This document shows positions 49,143 to 57,522 of a stretch of 64,000 nucleotides of DNA, piece after piece. Position 1 is the stretch's first letter. Each line of letters opens with the position of its first letter. Both the position numbers and the translations under genes were made by a program. Origin of the DNA: Lysobacterales bacterium (lineage in GTDB: Bacteria; Pseudomonadota; Gammaproteobacteria; Xanthomonadales; Ahniellaceae); contig JADJCM010000001.1 of the NCBI GenBank assembly GCA_016703225.1, forward strand, positions 1-64,000, read 5' to 3'. The notes beneath the pieces are model-generated. The model was not told where the DNA came from, did no database searches, and was given only the letters and a program-made list of their open reading frames with translations.

Positions 49143-50903
49143 TCAGCGTTCGCCCCGCAGCCGCGACTCGACCAGTGCGCGCAGGGCGGCGAGGTCTTGG
49201 CGCAGCACAGCGATCTCGTTGTCCTTGGCCGCATTCTCGGCTTCCAGCTTCGCATTCAGACCCTGGATCGCCGCGAGCGCGACTCCCGCGCTGTCAACCG
49301 TGCTGATGGTGCGCTCGTCTTCACCGAGACCGAATGCAGCGCGGAAGTCCTGCGCGACCGGGCCGAGGTGGCGCACGCTCGGTTCGTTGCGATACGACCA
49401 CTGGCTGAGCGGCAACTGCGTCACGCGCGTCAGCACGTCACTGGCATCGATCGGCTCGAAGCCGGTCTTGCTGGCGCGGTCGCTGACGTTGGTGAAGCTC
49501 TGCGCACGCGCGGTGCCGGTGGGCGTGCTGGCGGCGGGACCGAGCGTCATCAGCAGGCTGCCGCCGGCGCCCGGGTCGAGCCCGGTATTGCTGTGCACGC
49601 CGCCCCGGAACCAGGCGAAGTAGCCGTTGCCGCCAGAGCGGAAGTACTGCGTATCCGACTGCACGCCGATGCCGTACGAGGTGCCGAACAGGTTCAGCAT
49701 CTGCCGCGTCGCACTGCCAAAGGACAATGCGCCCGGAGACTGCACCACCGCACTCCCCGCCACCGTCAGCGCCGCTCCGACCTCCGGCGCGTTGGTGTTG
49801 ATTGCCACGCCATTCTGGGCGCGGATCAGGAACTGGTTGGGGCCGGTGGAAACGAAGTTGGCCACCTGACTGTCGGCCCAGGCGAAGGTGCCTTCGTCGC
49901 CATTGGCATCACCGCTGGCAGCGACACTCGAGCAGCCAAACCCGGCGTATCCGGAAGACGACCCGACCCGAACCTTGGCGCTATGTCCAGCGGCGAACGA
50001 ACTCTCGCCGCCGGCACAGTTGCCCGAGCCCCCGGGCACCGTGCTGTACAAGTGGCTCGCCGAATTGCCGTGGCCGCCGCCGACCGAGGCGCTTTCGCCA
50101 CTGGCGTTGTTAATTTCGCCGCCGCCAACCATGCCATAGAGCCCCCCAGCACCGTTGCGATAACCGCCGGCGACGGTGGCAAAGGCACGATCCCCAACGG
50201 TGCCCAGATAGTCGCCAGCCTTGTTGCCGAAGCCGCCGCCAACCGTACCGTAGTGGTCGCCGACGTAGTTCGGAAAATCGTTGGAGAACTCCGGGTCGCT
50301 GTTACCAAACGGAACGCCGCCACCGGCGATCGTCGCTCCGCGCACGTTGGCCTCGGTATAGTTGGAGCGACTTCCAGCAATCACGTTGGCAGTGATCGGC
50401 AAACCTTCAAACAACTCCGCGCTTGGCTCGATGCGCAGGCTCTGCACGTTGGCCGTGCGCAGCACCAACGGCTGCGCGTCGGTGGTGCCGAGGAAGTTGG
50501 TCGCGGGGTTGCTGCCGGCATCGCCGGTGGCGCTCCAGCAGGCGCCGATCAAGGGGGCGCTGATCGCCTTGCTGCGGCCGGGCAGGCTGGCGTAGGCGGC
50601 GCTGCCGGCATCGCGTACGGCGACTTCGAGCCAGGCTTCGCGGTCCTTCGCGAGCGGCGCATCGAAGCGCAGTTCGAAGCGGCCGTCCTTGACTTCGACG
50701 CTCGAAAACTCGATGGGCGCCATCAGGCCCGATGCCGATTTCTCATCGGTGTAAGCGGCGATGCGCAGGTCGTAGCGACCGTTGGCGGGCTGCCCGCGAT
50801 CATCGAGCTGGCCCTGATAGACGAACTCGCCGGCGTGCGCGGCGGGGAGCAATGCAGCGAGCAGGGCGGCGTGCAGCAGGGACGAGGCGAAACGGCGGGA
50901 CAT
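49143..50903 (-). CDS. Array copy A: Hep_Hag head / peptidase_S74 secreted protein
   Basis: 586 residues. Sec signal peptide (SLLHAALLAALLPAAHA), conserved N-terminal domain (GEFVYQGQLDDRGQPANGRYDLRI…DGRFELRFDAPLAKDREAW in parts), then YadA/Hep_Hag-type head repeats (GGGEINNASGESASVGGG, GGSGNCAGGESSFAAG). A stalk (VAINTNAPEVGAALTVAG) leads to an S74 chaperone: SDRASKTGFEPIDASDVL with the Ser/Lys dyad, WSYR, HLGPVAQDF. A coiled coil (NAKLEAENAAKDNEIAVLRQDL) ends the protein. S74 domains assemble phage tail-spike trimers and then cleave themselves off. The head resembles copy D, the coil copy C. No DGFE tail. Confidence 0.88.
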   Translation of the reverse strand: MSRRFASSLLHAALLAALLPAAHAGEFVYQGQLDDRGQPANGRYDLRIAAYTDEKSASGLMAPIEFSSVEVKDGRFELRFDAPLAKDREAWLEVAVRDAGSAAYASLPGRSKAISAPLIGACWSATGDAGSNPATNFLGTTDAQPLVLRTANVQSLRIEPSAELFEGLPITANVIAGSRSNYTEANVRGATIAGGGVPFGNSDPEFSNDFPNYVGDHYGTVGGGFGNKAGDYLGTVGDRAFATVAGGYRNGAGGLYGMVGGGEINNASGESASVGGGHGNSASHLYSTVPGGSGNCAGGESSFAAGHSAKVRVGSSSGYAGFGCSSVAASGDANGDEGTFAWADSQVANFVSTGPNQFLIRAQNGVAINTNAPEVGAALTVAGSAVVQSPGALSFGSATRQMLNLFGTSYGIGVQSDTQYFRSGGNGYFAWFRGGVHSNTGLDPGAGGSLLMTLGPAASTPTGTARAQSFTNVSDRASKTGFEPIDASDVLTRVTQLPLSQWSYRNEPSVRHLGPVAQDFRAAFGLGEDERTISTVDSAGVALAAIQGLNAKLEAENAAKDNEIAVLRQDLAALRALVESRLRGER

Positions 50904-50931
50904 GGTGGAATCTCCGGTGCGATGCATGGGT

Positions 50932-51189
50932 TCAGGGGCCTTCGAAGCCGTCCTTGAACAGGTTGAAGTCGAGCGGGTCGCAGCTCGCATTCGTGGACTT
51001 GAGCGCGAAGCGGCCATCGCCGGACTTCGCCACGGGCGTCACCCGCGCCTGCGCGCGCAAGCTGAAGCGACCGTCGTTGCTGGTCGCGCTCGGTTGCAGT
51101 TCGCCGCGAAGTTGGAAGCGCGTGGGCTCGGCGGCGGCGAGGTCGGCGCCTGACAGCAGCAGACCAAGGACCAGAATTCGCGTGCGCAT
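50932..51189 (-). CDS. Small secreted DGFE-tail protein, partner of copy B
   Basis: 85 residues: signal peptide (MRTRILVLGLLLSGADLAAA), a core with two echoing beta strands (DGRFSLRAQAR and DGRFALKSTN), one cysteine and the end DFNLFKDGFEGP. The ATG lies one base after the copy B stop (TGA-C-ATG), so translation is coupled. It differs from the partner of copy D at one residue (TPVAK versus TPEAK). The function is unknown; it is little more than an exported carrier of the tail. Confidence 0.85.
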   Translation of the reverse strand: MRTRILVLGLLLSGADLAAAEPTRFQLRGELQPSATSNDGRFSLRAQARVTPVAKSGDGRFALKSTNASCDPLDFNLFKDGFEGP

Positions 51190-51190
51190 C

Positions 51191-53108
51191 TCAGCGGCTT
51201 CCATCGGCGACCGCGGGAGCCAGCAGCGCGCGCAGGTCGGTCAGTTGCTGCTGCAGCGCGACGAGTTCGTCGCGGATCGCGGTGTTGTCCTCACGCAGCG
51301 CGTTGTTCTCCGCCTCCAGCTTCGCGTTCAGACCCTGGATCGCCGCAAGCGCGACGCCGGCGCTGTCAACCGTGCTGATGGTGCGCTCGTCTTCGCCGAG
51401 GCCGAATGCAGCGCGGAAGTCCTGCGCGACCGGGCCGAGGTGGCGCACGCTCGGTTCGTTGCGATAGGACCACTGGCTGAGCGGCAACTGCGTCACGCGC
51501 GTCAGCACTTCGCTGGCATCGATCGGCTCGAAGCCGGTCTTGCTGGCGCGGTCGCTGACGTTGGTGAAGCTCTGCGCACGCGCGGTGCCGGTGGGCGTGC
51601 TCGCGGCGGGCCCGAGCGTCATCAGCAGGCTGCCGCCGGCGCCCGGATCGAGCCCGGTATTGCTGTGCACGCCGCCCCGGAACCAGGCGAAGTAGCCGTT
51701 GCCACCGGAGCGGAAGTACTGCGTATCCGACTGCACGCCGATGCCGTAGGTGTTGCCCCACAGGTTCAGCATCTGCCGTGTGCTGCTGCCGAAGGACAAG
51801 CTGTTTGGCGACTGCACCACCACGTTGCCCGCCACCGTCAACGCTGCAGTCTCCTCCGGCGTGTTGGTGTTGATCGCCACCCCGCCCTGGGCGCGGATCA
51901 GGAACTGGTTGGGGCCGGTAGAGACGAAGTCCGCATCCTGATAGTCGGCCCAGACGAACGTGCCCCGGTCGCCAACGGTGCCCACCGTTGCTATGCCGTT
52001 GCAACCCTGTCCTGCGCTTCCCGAGCCGCTGCCGGGGCGAACCTTGGCGCGGCTTCCGTTCGCGGAAGACAGAACACCGCCCGCACAGTTGTAGGCTCCA
52101 CCTGAGACCGAGCTGTAGTAGCCGCTGGCGGTGTTGAATCCACCGCCGCTGATCGAACCAAGGCTGCCACTGGCCATGTTCGCTCCACCGCCCGCAACGG
52201 TACTGGCGGAACCACTGGCGGTATTGCTTCCACCACCGCCAACCGTTCCGCCACCACCGGGGGGCGCTATTGGAGTCACCACCGCCGATGAAGCTATTTT
52301 CGCCAGCAGCGATGTTGTCGGCGCCCCCCGAGATCGTGCTCAGGCTTCCCATTGCCAGATTGCCCTTGCCGCCGCCCACGACCGCAAACGACTGCAGATC
52401 CAGATCTCCATCATCCATGCCAGCCACATTGCCGTAGCCGCCGCCGATGGTTCCGTAGTGGTCGGCGATTTGATTCGGCGACTCGCCGCTGAAATCCGGG
52501 TCGCTGTCGCCGGTGGGCACGCCGCCGCCGGAAATGGTCGCGCCGCGTACGCCGGCCGTCACGCCGTTGACGCGCGATCCCGCGATCGCATTCGCGGTGA
52601 TCGGCAGACCGCCCGACAGGATGCTGGAGGGCTCGATGCGCAGGCTCTGCACGTTGGCCGTGCGCAGCACCAACGGCTGCGCGTCGGTGGTGCCGAGGAA
52701 GTGGGTCGCGGGGTTGCTGCCGGCATCCCCCGTAGCGCTCCAGCAGGCGCCGATCAGGGGGGCGCTGATTGCCTTGCTGCGTCCCGGGAGGCTGGCGTAG
52801 GCGCTGCTGCCCGCGTCGCGTACGGCGACTTCGAGCCAGGCTTCGCGCTCCTTCGCGAGCGGCGCATCGAAGCGCAGTTCGAAGCGGCCGTCCTTGACTT
52901 CGACGCTCGAAAACTCGATCGGCGCCATCAGGCCGGATGCTGATTTTTCATCGGTGTAAGCGGCGATGCGCAGGTCGTAGCGACCGTTGGCGGGCTGCCC
53001 GCGATCATCGAGCTGGCCCTGATAGACGAACTCGCCGGCGTGCGCGGCGGGGATCAATGCGGCGAGCAGGGCGGCGTGCAGCAGGGACGAGGCGAAACGG
53101 CGGGACAT
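51191..53108 (-). pseudogene. Array copy B: Hep_Hag/S74 protein, frameshifted in a G run
   Basis: Same architecture as the other copies, with signal peptide MSRRFASSLLHAALL. The N-terminal frame is intact to ENSFIGGGDSNSAP. There a run of six G (plus strand 52259-52264) replaces the five G at the equivalent place in copy C, and the frame shifts. The heads, S74 domain (SDRASKTGFEPIDASEVL) and coil continue in the next frame to the stop at 51191. The head region is nearly identical to copy C, but the coil and the following small gene match copy D. Decay, slippage or an assembly error are all possible. Confidence 0.82.
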
Positions 53109-53136
53109 GGTGGAATCTCCGGTGCGATGCATGGGT

Positions 53137-53403
53137 TCAGGGGCCTTCGAAGCCGTCCTTGAACAGGTTGAAGTCGAGCGGGTCGCAGCTCGCATTCGTG
53201 GACTTGAGCGCGAAGCGGCCATCGGCCGACTTGGCCTCGGGCGTCACCCGCGCCTCGGCGCGCAGGCTGAAGCGACCGTCCGAACTGGTCGCGCTCGATT
53301 GCAGTTCGCCGCGGAGCTGGAAGCGCGTGGGATCGGCGGCAATCACCGCGCCGACGGGCAGCAAGGACGCGACACCGAGCAGCAAGCGGAAGTGCGCGCG
53401 CAT
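53137..53403 (-). CDS. Small secreted DGFE-tail protein, partner of copy C
   Basis: 88 residues: signal peptide (MRAHFRLLLGVASLLPVGAVIA), then RFQLRGELQSSATSSDGRFSL and the repeat strand DGRFALKSTNASCDPLDF, ending NLFKDGFEGP. Coupled one base after the copy C stop. The sequence after its stop (a 28-base spacer with CCGGAG RBS) is shared with the spacers before copies A and C, showing recent duplication. Confidence 0.85.
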   Translation of the reverse strand: MRAHFRLLLGVASLLPVGAVIAADPTRFQLRGELQSSATSSDGRFSLRAEARVTPEAKSADGRFALKSTNASCDPLDFNLFKDGFEGP

Positions 53404-53404
53404 G

Positions 53405-55330
53405 TCAGCGCTCCGCCGGCAGACGCGATTCGATCAGTGCGCGCAAGGCGGCAACTTCGGCTGACTGCCGATCGCGCAGGGCGGCGAGGTCGTGGCGCAG
53501 CACAGCGATCTCGTTGTCCTTGGCCGCATTCTCGGCTTCCAGCTTCGCATTCAGACCCTGGATCGCCGCAAGCGCGACTCCCGCGCTGTCGACCGTGCTG
53601 ATGGTGCGCTCGTCTTCACCGAGACCGAATGCAGCGCGGAAGTCCTGCGCGACCGGGCCGAGGTGGCGCACGCTCGGTTCGTTGCGATACGACCACTGGC
53701 TGAGCGGCAACTGCGTCACGCGCGTCAGCACGTCACTGGCATCGATCGGCTCGAAGCCGGTCTTGCTGGCGCGGTCGCTGACGTTGGTGAAGCTCTGCGC
53801 ACGCGCGGTGCCGGTGGGCGTGCTGGCGGCGGGACCGAGCGTCATCAGCAGGCTGCCGCCGGCGCCCGGGTCGAGCCCGGTATTGCTGTGCACGCCGCCC
53901 CGGAACCAGGCGAAGTAGCCGTTACCGCCAGAGCGGAAATACTGCGTATCCGACTGCACGCCGATGCCGTAGGTGTTGCCCCACAGGTTCAGCATCTGCC
54001 GTGTGCTGCTGCCGAAGGACAAGCTGTTTGGCGACTGCACCACCACATTGCCCGCCACCGTCAACGCTGCAGTCTCCTCCGGCGTGTTGGTGTTGATCGC
54101 CACCCCGCCCTGGGCGCGGATCAGGAACTGGTTGGGGCCGGAAGAGACGAAGTCCGCATCCTGATAGTCGGCCCAGACGAACGTGCCCCGGTCGCCAACG
54201 GTGCCCACCGTTGCTACGCCGTTGCAACCCTGTCCTGCGCTTCCCGAGCCGCTGCCGGGGCGAACCTTGGCGCGGCTTCCGTTCGCGGAAGACAGAACAC
54301 CGCCCGCACAGTTGTAGGCTCCACCTGAGACGGAGCTGTAGCCGCCGCTGGCGGTGTTGAATCCACCGCCGCTGATCGAACCAAGGCTGCCACTGGCCAT
54401 GTTCGCTCCACCGCCCGCAACGGTACTGGCGGAACCACTGGCGGTATTGCTTCCACCACCGCCAACCGTTCCGCCACCACCGGGGGCGCTATTGGAGTCA
54501 CCACCGCCGATGAAGCTATTTTCGCCAGCAGCGATGTTGTCGGCGCCCCCCGAGATCGTGCTCAGGCTTCCCATTGCCAGATTGCCCTTGCCGCCGCCCA
54601 CGACCGCAAACGACTGCAGATCCAGATCTCCCTCATCCATGCCGGCCACATTGCCGTAGCCGCCGCCGATGGTTCCGTAGTGGTCCGCAATCTGGTTCGG
54701 CGACTCGCCACTGAAATCCGGGTCGCTGTCGCCGCTGGGCACGCCGCCGCCGGAAATGGTCGCGCCACGCACCCCGGCCGTCACGCCGTTGACGCGCGAT
54801 CCCGCGATCGCATTCGCGGTGATCGGCAGCCCACCAAACAGAGTGCTGGAAGGCTCGATGCGCAGGCTCTGCACGTTGGCCGTGCGCAGCACCAGCGGCT
54901 GCGCGTCGGTGGTGCCCAGGAAGTGGGTCGCGGGGTTGCTGCCGGCATCCCCCGTAGCGCTCCAGCAGGCGCCGATCAGGGGGGCGCTGATCGCCTTGCT
55001 GCGGCCGGGCAGGCTAGCGTAGGCGACGCTGCCCGCGTCGCGTACGGCGACTTCAAGCCAAGCTTCGCGGTCCTTCGCGAGCGGCGCGTCGAAGCGCAGT
55101 TCGAAGCGGCCGTCCTTGACTTCAACGCTCGGAAACTCGATCGGCGCCATCAGGCCGGATGCCGCTTTTTCATCGGTGTAAGCGGCGATGCGCAGGTCGT
55201 AGCGACCGTTGGCGGGCTGCCCGCGATCATCGAGCTGGCCCTGATAGACGAACTCGCCGGCGTGCGCGGCGGGGATCAATGCGGCGAGCAGGGCGGCGTG
55301 CAGCAGGGACGAGGCGAAACGGCGGGACAT
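53405..55330 (-). CDS. Array copy C: Hep_Hag head / peptidase_S74 secreted protein
   Basis: 641 residues, the longest intact copy. Signal peptide, N-terminal domain, then a long head with repeated 14-16-residue coils (GGGNSNTASGSASTVAGG-like: GGGGSNTASGSASTVAGGG, GGGFNTASGGYSSVSGG). A cysteine-containing cap follows (AYNCAGGVLSSANGSRAKVRPG), then stalk and S74 domain with SDRASKTGFEPIDASDVL. The coil carries an extra segment (RDRQSAEVAALRALIESRL). Probably a surface or released fibre trimer. It has an RBS (GGAG, eight bases before ATG) and is coupled to its small partner. Confidence 0.9.
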   Translation of the reverse strand: MSRRFASSLLHAALLAALIPAAHAGEFVYQGQLDDRGQPANGRYDLRIAAYTDEKAASGLMAPIEFPSVEVKDGRFELRFDAPLAKDREAWLEVAVRDAGSVAYASLPGRSKAISAPLIGACWSATGDAGSNPATHFLGTTDAQPLVLRTANVQSLRIEPSSTLFGGLPITANAIAGSRVNGVTAGVRGATISGGGVPSGDSDPDFSGESPNQIADHYGTIGGGYGNVAGMDEGDLDLQSFAVVGGGKGNLAMGSLSTISGGADNIAAGENSFIGGGDSNSAPGGGGTVGGGGSNTASGSASTVAGGGANMASGSLGSISGGGFNTASGGYSSVSGGAYNCAGGVLSSANGSRAKVRPGSGSGSAGQGCNGVATVGTVGDRGTFVWADYQDADFVSSGPNQFLIRAQGGVAINTNTPEETAALTVAGNVVVQSPNSLSFGSSTRQMLNLWGNTYGIGVQSDTQYFRSGGNGYFAWFRGGVHSNTGLDPGAGGSLLMTLGPAASTPTGTARAQSFTNVSDRASKTGFEPIDASDVLTRVTQLPLSQWSYRNEPSVRHLGPVAQDFRAAFGLGEDERTISTVDSAGVALAAIQGLNAKLEAENAAKDNEIAVLRHDLAALRDRQSAEVAALRALIESRLPAER

Positions 55331-55358
55331 GGTGGAATCTCCGGTGCGATGCATGGGT

Positions 55359-55616
55359 TCAGGGGCCTTCGAAGCCGTCCTTGAACAGGTTGAAGTCGAG
55401 CGGGTCGCAGCTCGCATTCGTGGACTTGAGCGCGAAGCGGCCATCGCCGGACTTCGCCTCGGGCGTCACCCGCGCCTGCGCGCGCAAGCTGAAGCGACCG
55501 TCGTTGCTGGTCGCGCTCGGTTGCAGTTCGCCGCGAAGTTGGAAGCGCGTGGGCTCGGCGGCGGCGAGGTCGGCGCCTGACAGCAGCAGACCAAGGACCA
55601 GAATTCGCGTGCGCAT
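55359..55616 (-). CDS. Small secreted DGFE-tail protein, partner of copy D
   Basis: 85 residues, almost identical to the copy B partner (MRTRILVLGLLLSGADLAAA signal; DFNLFKDGFEGP end). The ATG starts one base after the copy D stop. Being close to the copy B partner and not to the copy C partner, it helps define the mosaic exchange in the array. Confidence 0.85.
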   Translation of the reverse strand: MRTRILVLGLLLSGADLAAAEPTRFQLRGELQPSATSNDGRFSLRAQARVTPEAKSGDGRFALKSTNASCDPLDFNLFKDGFEGP

Positions 55617-55617
55617 C

Positions 55618-57433
55618 TCAGCGGCTTCCATCGGCGACCGCGGGAGCCAGCAGCGCGCGCAGGTCGGTCAGTTGCTGCTGCAGCGCGATGAGTTCGCGCG
55701 ACTGCTGCTCGCGCAAACTGGTGATTTCGTCGCGGATCGCAGTGTTGTCTTCACGCAGCGCGGTGTTCTCCGCTTCGAGCTTCGCGTTCAGCCCCTGGAT
55801 CGCGGCCAGCGCAACGCCGGCGCTGTCGACCGTGCTGATGGTGCGCTCGTCTTCGCCGAGGCCGAATGCAGCGCGGAAGTCCTGCGCGACCGGGCCGAGG
55901 TGGCGCACGCTCGGTTCGTTGCGATAGGACCACTGACTGAGCGGCAACTGCGTCACGCGCGTCAGCACTTCGCTGGCATCGATCGGCTCGAAGCCGGTCT
56001 TGCTGGCGCGGTCGCTGACGTTGGTGAAGCTCTGCGCACGCGCGGTGCCGGTGGGCGTGCTCGCGGCGGGCCCGAGCGTCATCAGCAGGCTGCCGCCGGC
56101 GCCCGGATCGAGCCCGGTGTTGCTGTGCACGCCGCCCTTGAACCAGGCGAAGTAGCCGTTGCCGCCGGAGCGGAAATACTGCGTATCCGACTGCACGCCG
56201 ATGCCGTACGAGGTGCCGAACAGATTGATCATCTGCCGCGTTGAACTGCCGAAGGACAAGGCCCCCGGAGGCTGCACCACCGCATTGCCCGCCACCGTCA
56301 GCGCCGCACCCGCCTCCGGCGCGTTGGTGTTGATCGCCACGCCACCCTGGGCGCGGATCAGGAACTGGTTGGGGCCGGTGGAAACGAAGTTGGCCACCTG
56401 ACTGTCGGCCCAGGCGAAGGTGCCTTCGTCGCCATTGGCATCACCGCTGGTGGCTACACCGTCGCATCCGAACCCGGCGTTCCCGGAAGCCGAACCCACC
56501 CGCACCTTGGCCAGGTGGCCAGCCGCAAACGACACCAAGCCACCTGCGCAATTGTAAAGCCCCCCGGCCGCCGTACTCATGCTATGGCTTGCCGTGTTGC
56601 CTCTACCACCCGAAACCATCGCACCCTCACCACTGGCTCGGTTGATTTCGCCGCCTCCGACCGCGGCAGCGAATCCCGTTGCATTGTTGTAAGCGCCGCC
56701 TGCGACGGTGGCAAAGGCGCGATCGCCCGCGGTACCCAGGAGGTCACCTGCCAAGTTGTTGTTGCCACCCCACCGTGCCGTAGTGGTCAGCGACGCGATT
56801 CGGACCCTCGTTGAGGAAGTCGGGGTCGTTGTCGCCGAAGGGCACGCCACCGCCAGCGATCGTGGCGCCGCGCACAGCAACCTCGGTGTAGTTGGACTTA
56901 CTTCCCGCAATTACATTCGCGGTGATCGGCAGACCACCCGACAGGATGCTGGATGGCTCGATGCGCAGGCTCTGCACGTTGGCCGTGCGCAGCACCAACG
57001 GCTGCGCGTCGGTGGTGCCGAGGAAGTGGGTGGTGGGGTTGCTGCCAGCATCGCCGGTGGCGCTCCAGCAGGCGCCGATCAGGGGGGCGCTGATTGCCTT
57101 GCTGCGTCCCGGGAGGCTCGCGTAGGCGGCGCTGCCGGCATCGCGTACGGCGACTTCGAGCCAGGCTTCGCGCTCCTTCGCGAGCGGCGCATCGAAGCGC
57201 AGTTCGAAGCGGCCGTCCTTGACTTCGACGCTCGGAAACTCGATCGGCGCCATCAGACCGGATGCCGATTTTTCATCGGTGTAAGCGGCGATGCGCAGGT
57301 CGTAGCGACCGTTGGCGGGGACACCGCGATCATCGAGCTTGCCCTGATAGACGAACTCGCCGGCATGCGCGGCGGGGAGCAATGCAGCGAGCAGGGCGGC
57401 GTGCAAAAGGGGCGAGGGGAAACGCGGGTGCAT
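55618..57433 (-). pseudogene. Array copy D: Hep_Hag/S74 protein, frameshifted in the head
   Basis: The signal peptide differs at its start (MHPRFPSPLLHAALLAALL) from copies A-C. The N-terminal domain is conserved to NRVADHYGTVG. There a G-rich stretch (about 56757-56775) has an indel and the expected GGNNNLAGDLLG continues in another frame. The remaining heads (GGGEINRASGEGAMVSGG, NCAGGLVSFAAGHLAKVRVG), stalk, S74 domain and a coil with LREQQSRELIALQQQLTDL run to 55618. Head close to copy A, coil close to copy B. It lies 89 bases downstream of the kinase gene. Confidence 0.82.
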
Positions 57434-57522
57434 GGGCGTGGATCCGGTGGTGGGGGTCACCGGGGGATACGCAGTCGCGCAGCAAACACTGACATCGGCC
57501 GTGGCGATGGCCGGGGGCAGGC

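Noticed and set aside
48237..50957. A 906-codon plus-strand frame across copy A
   Set aside because: It is antisense to the Hep_Hag/S74 genes and the next beta-helix gene, and recurs wherever the array repeats, as expected for a shadow frame.
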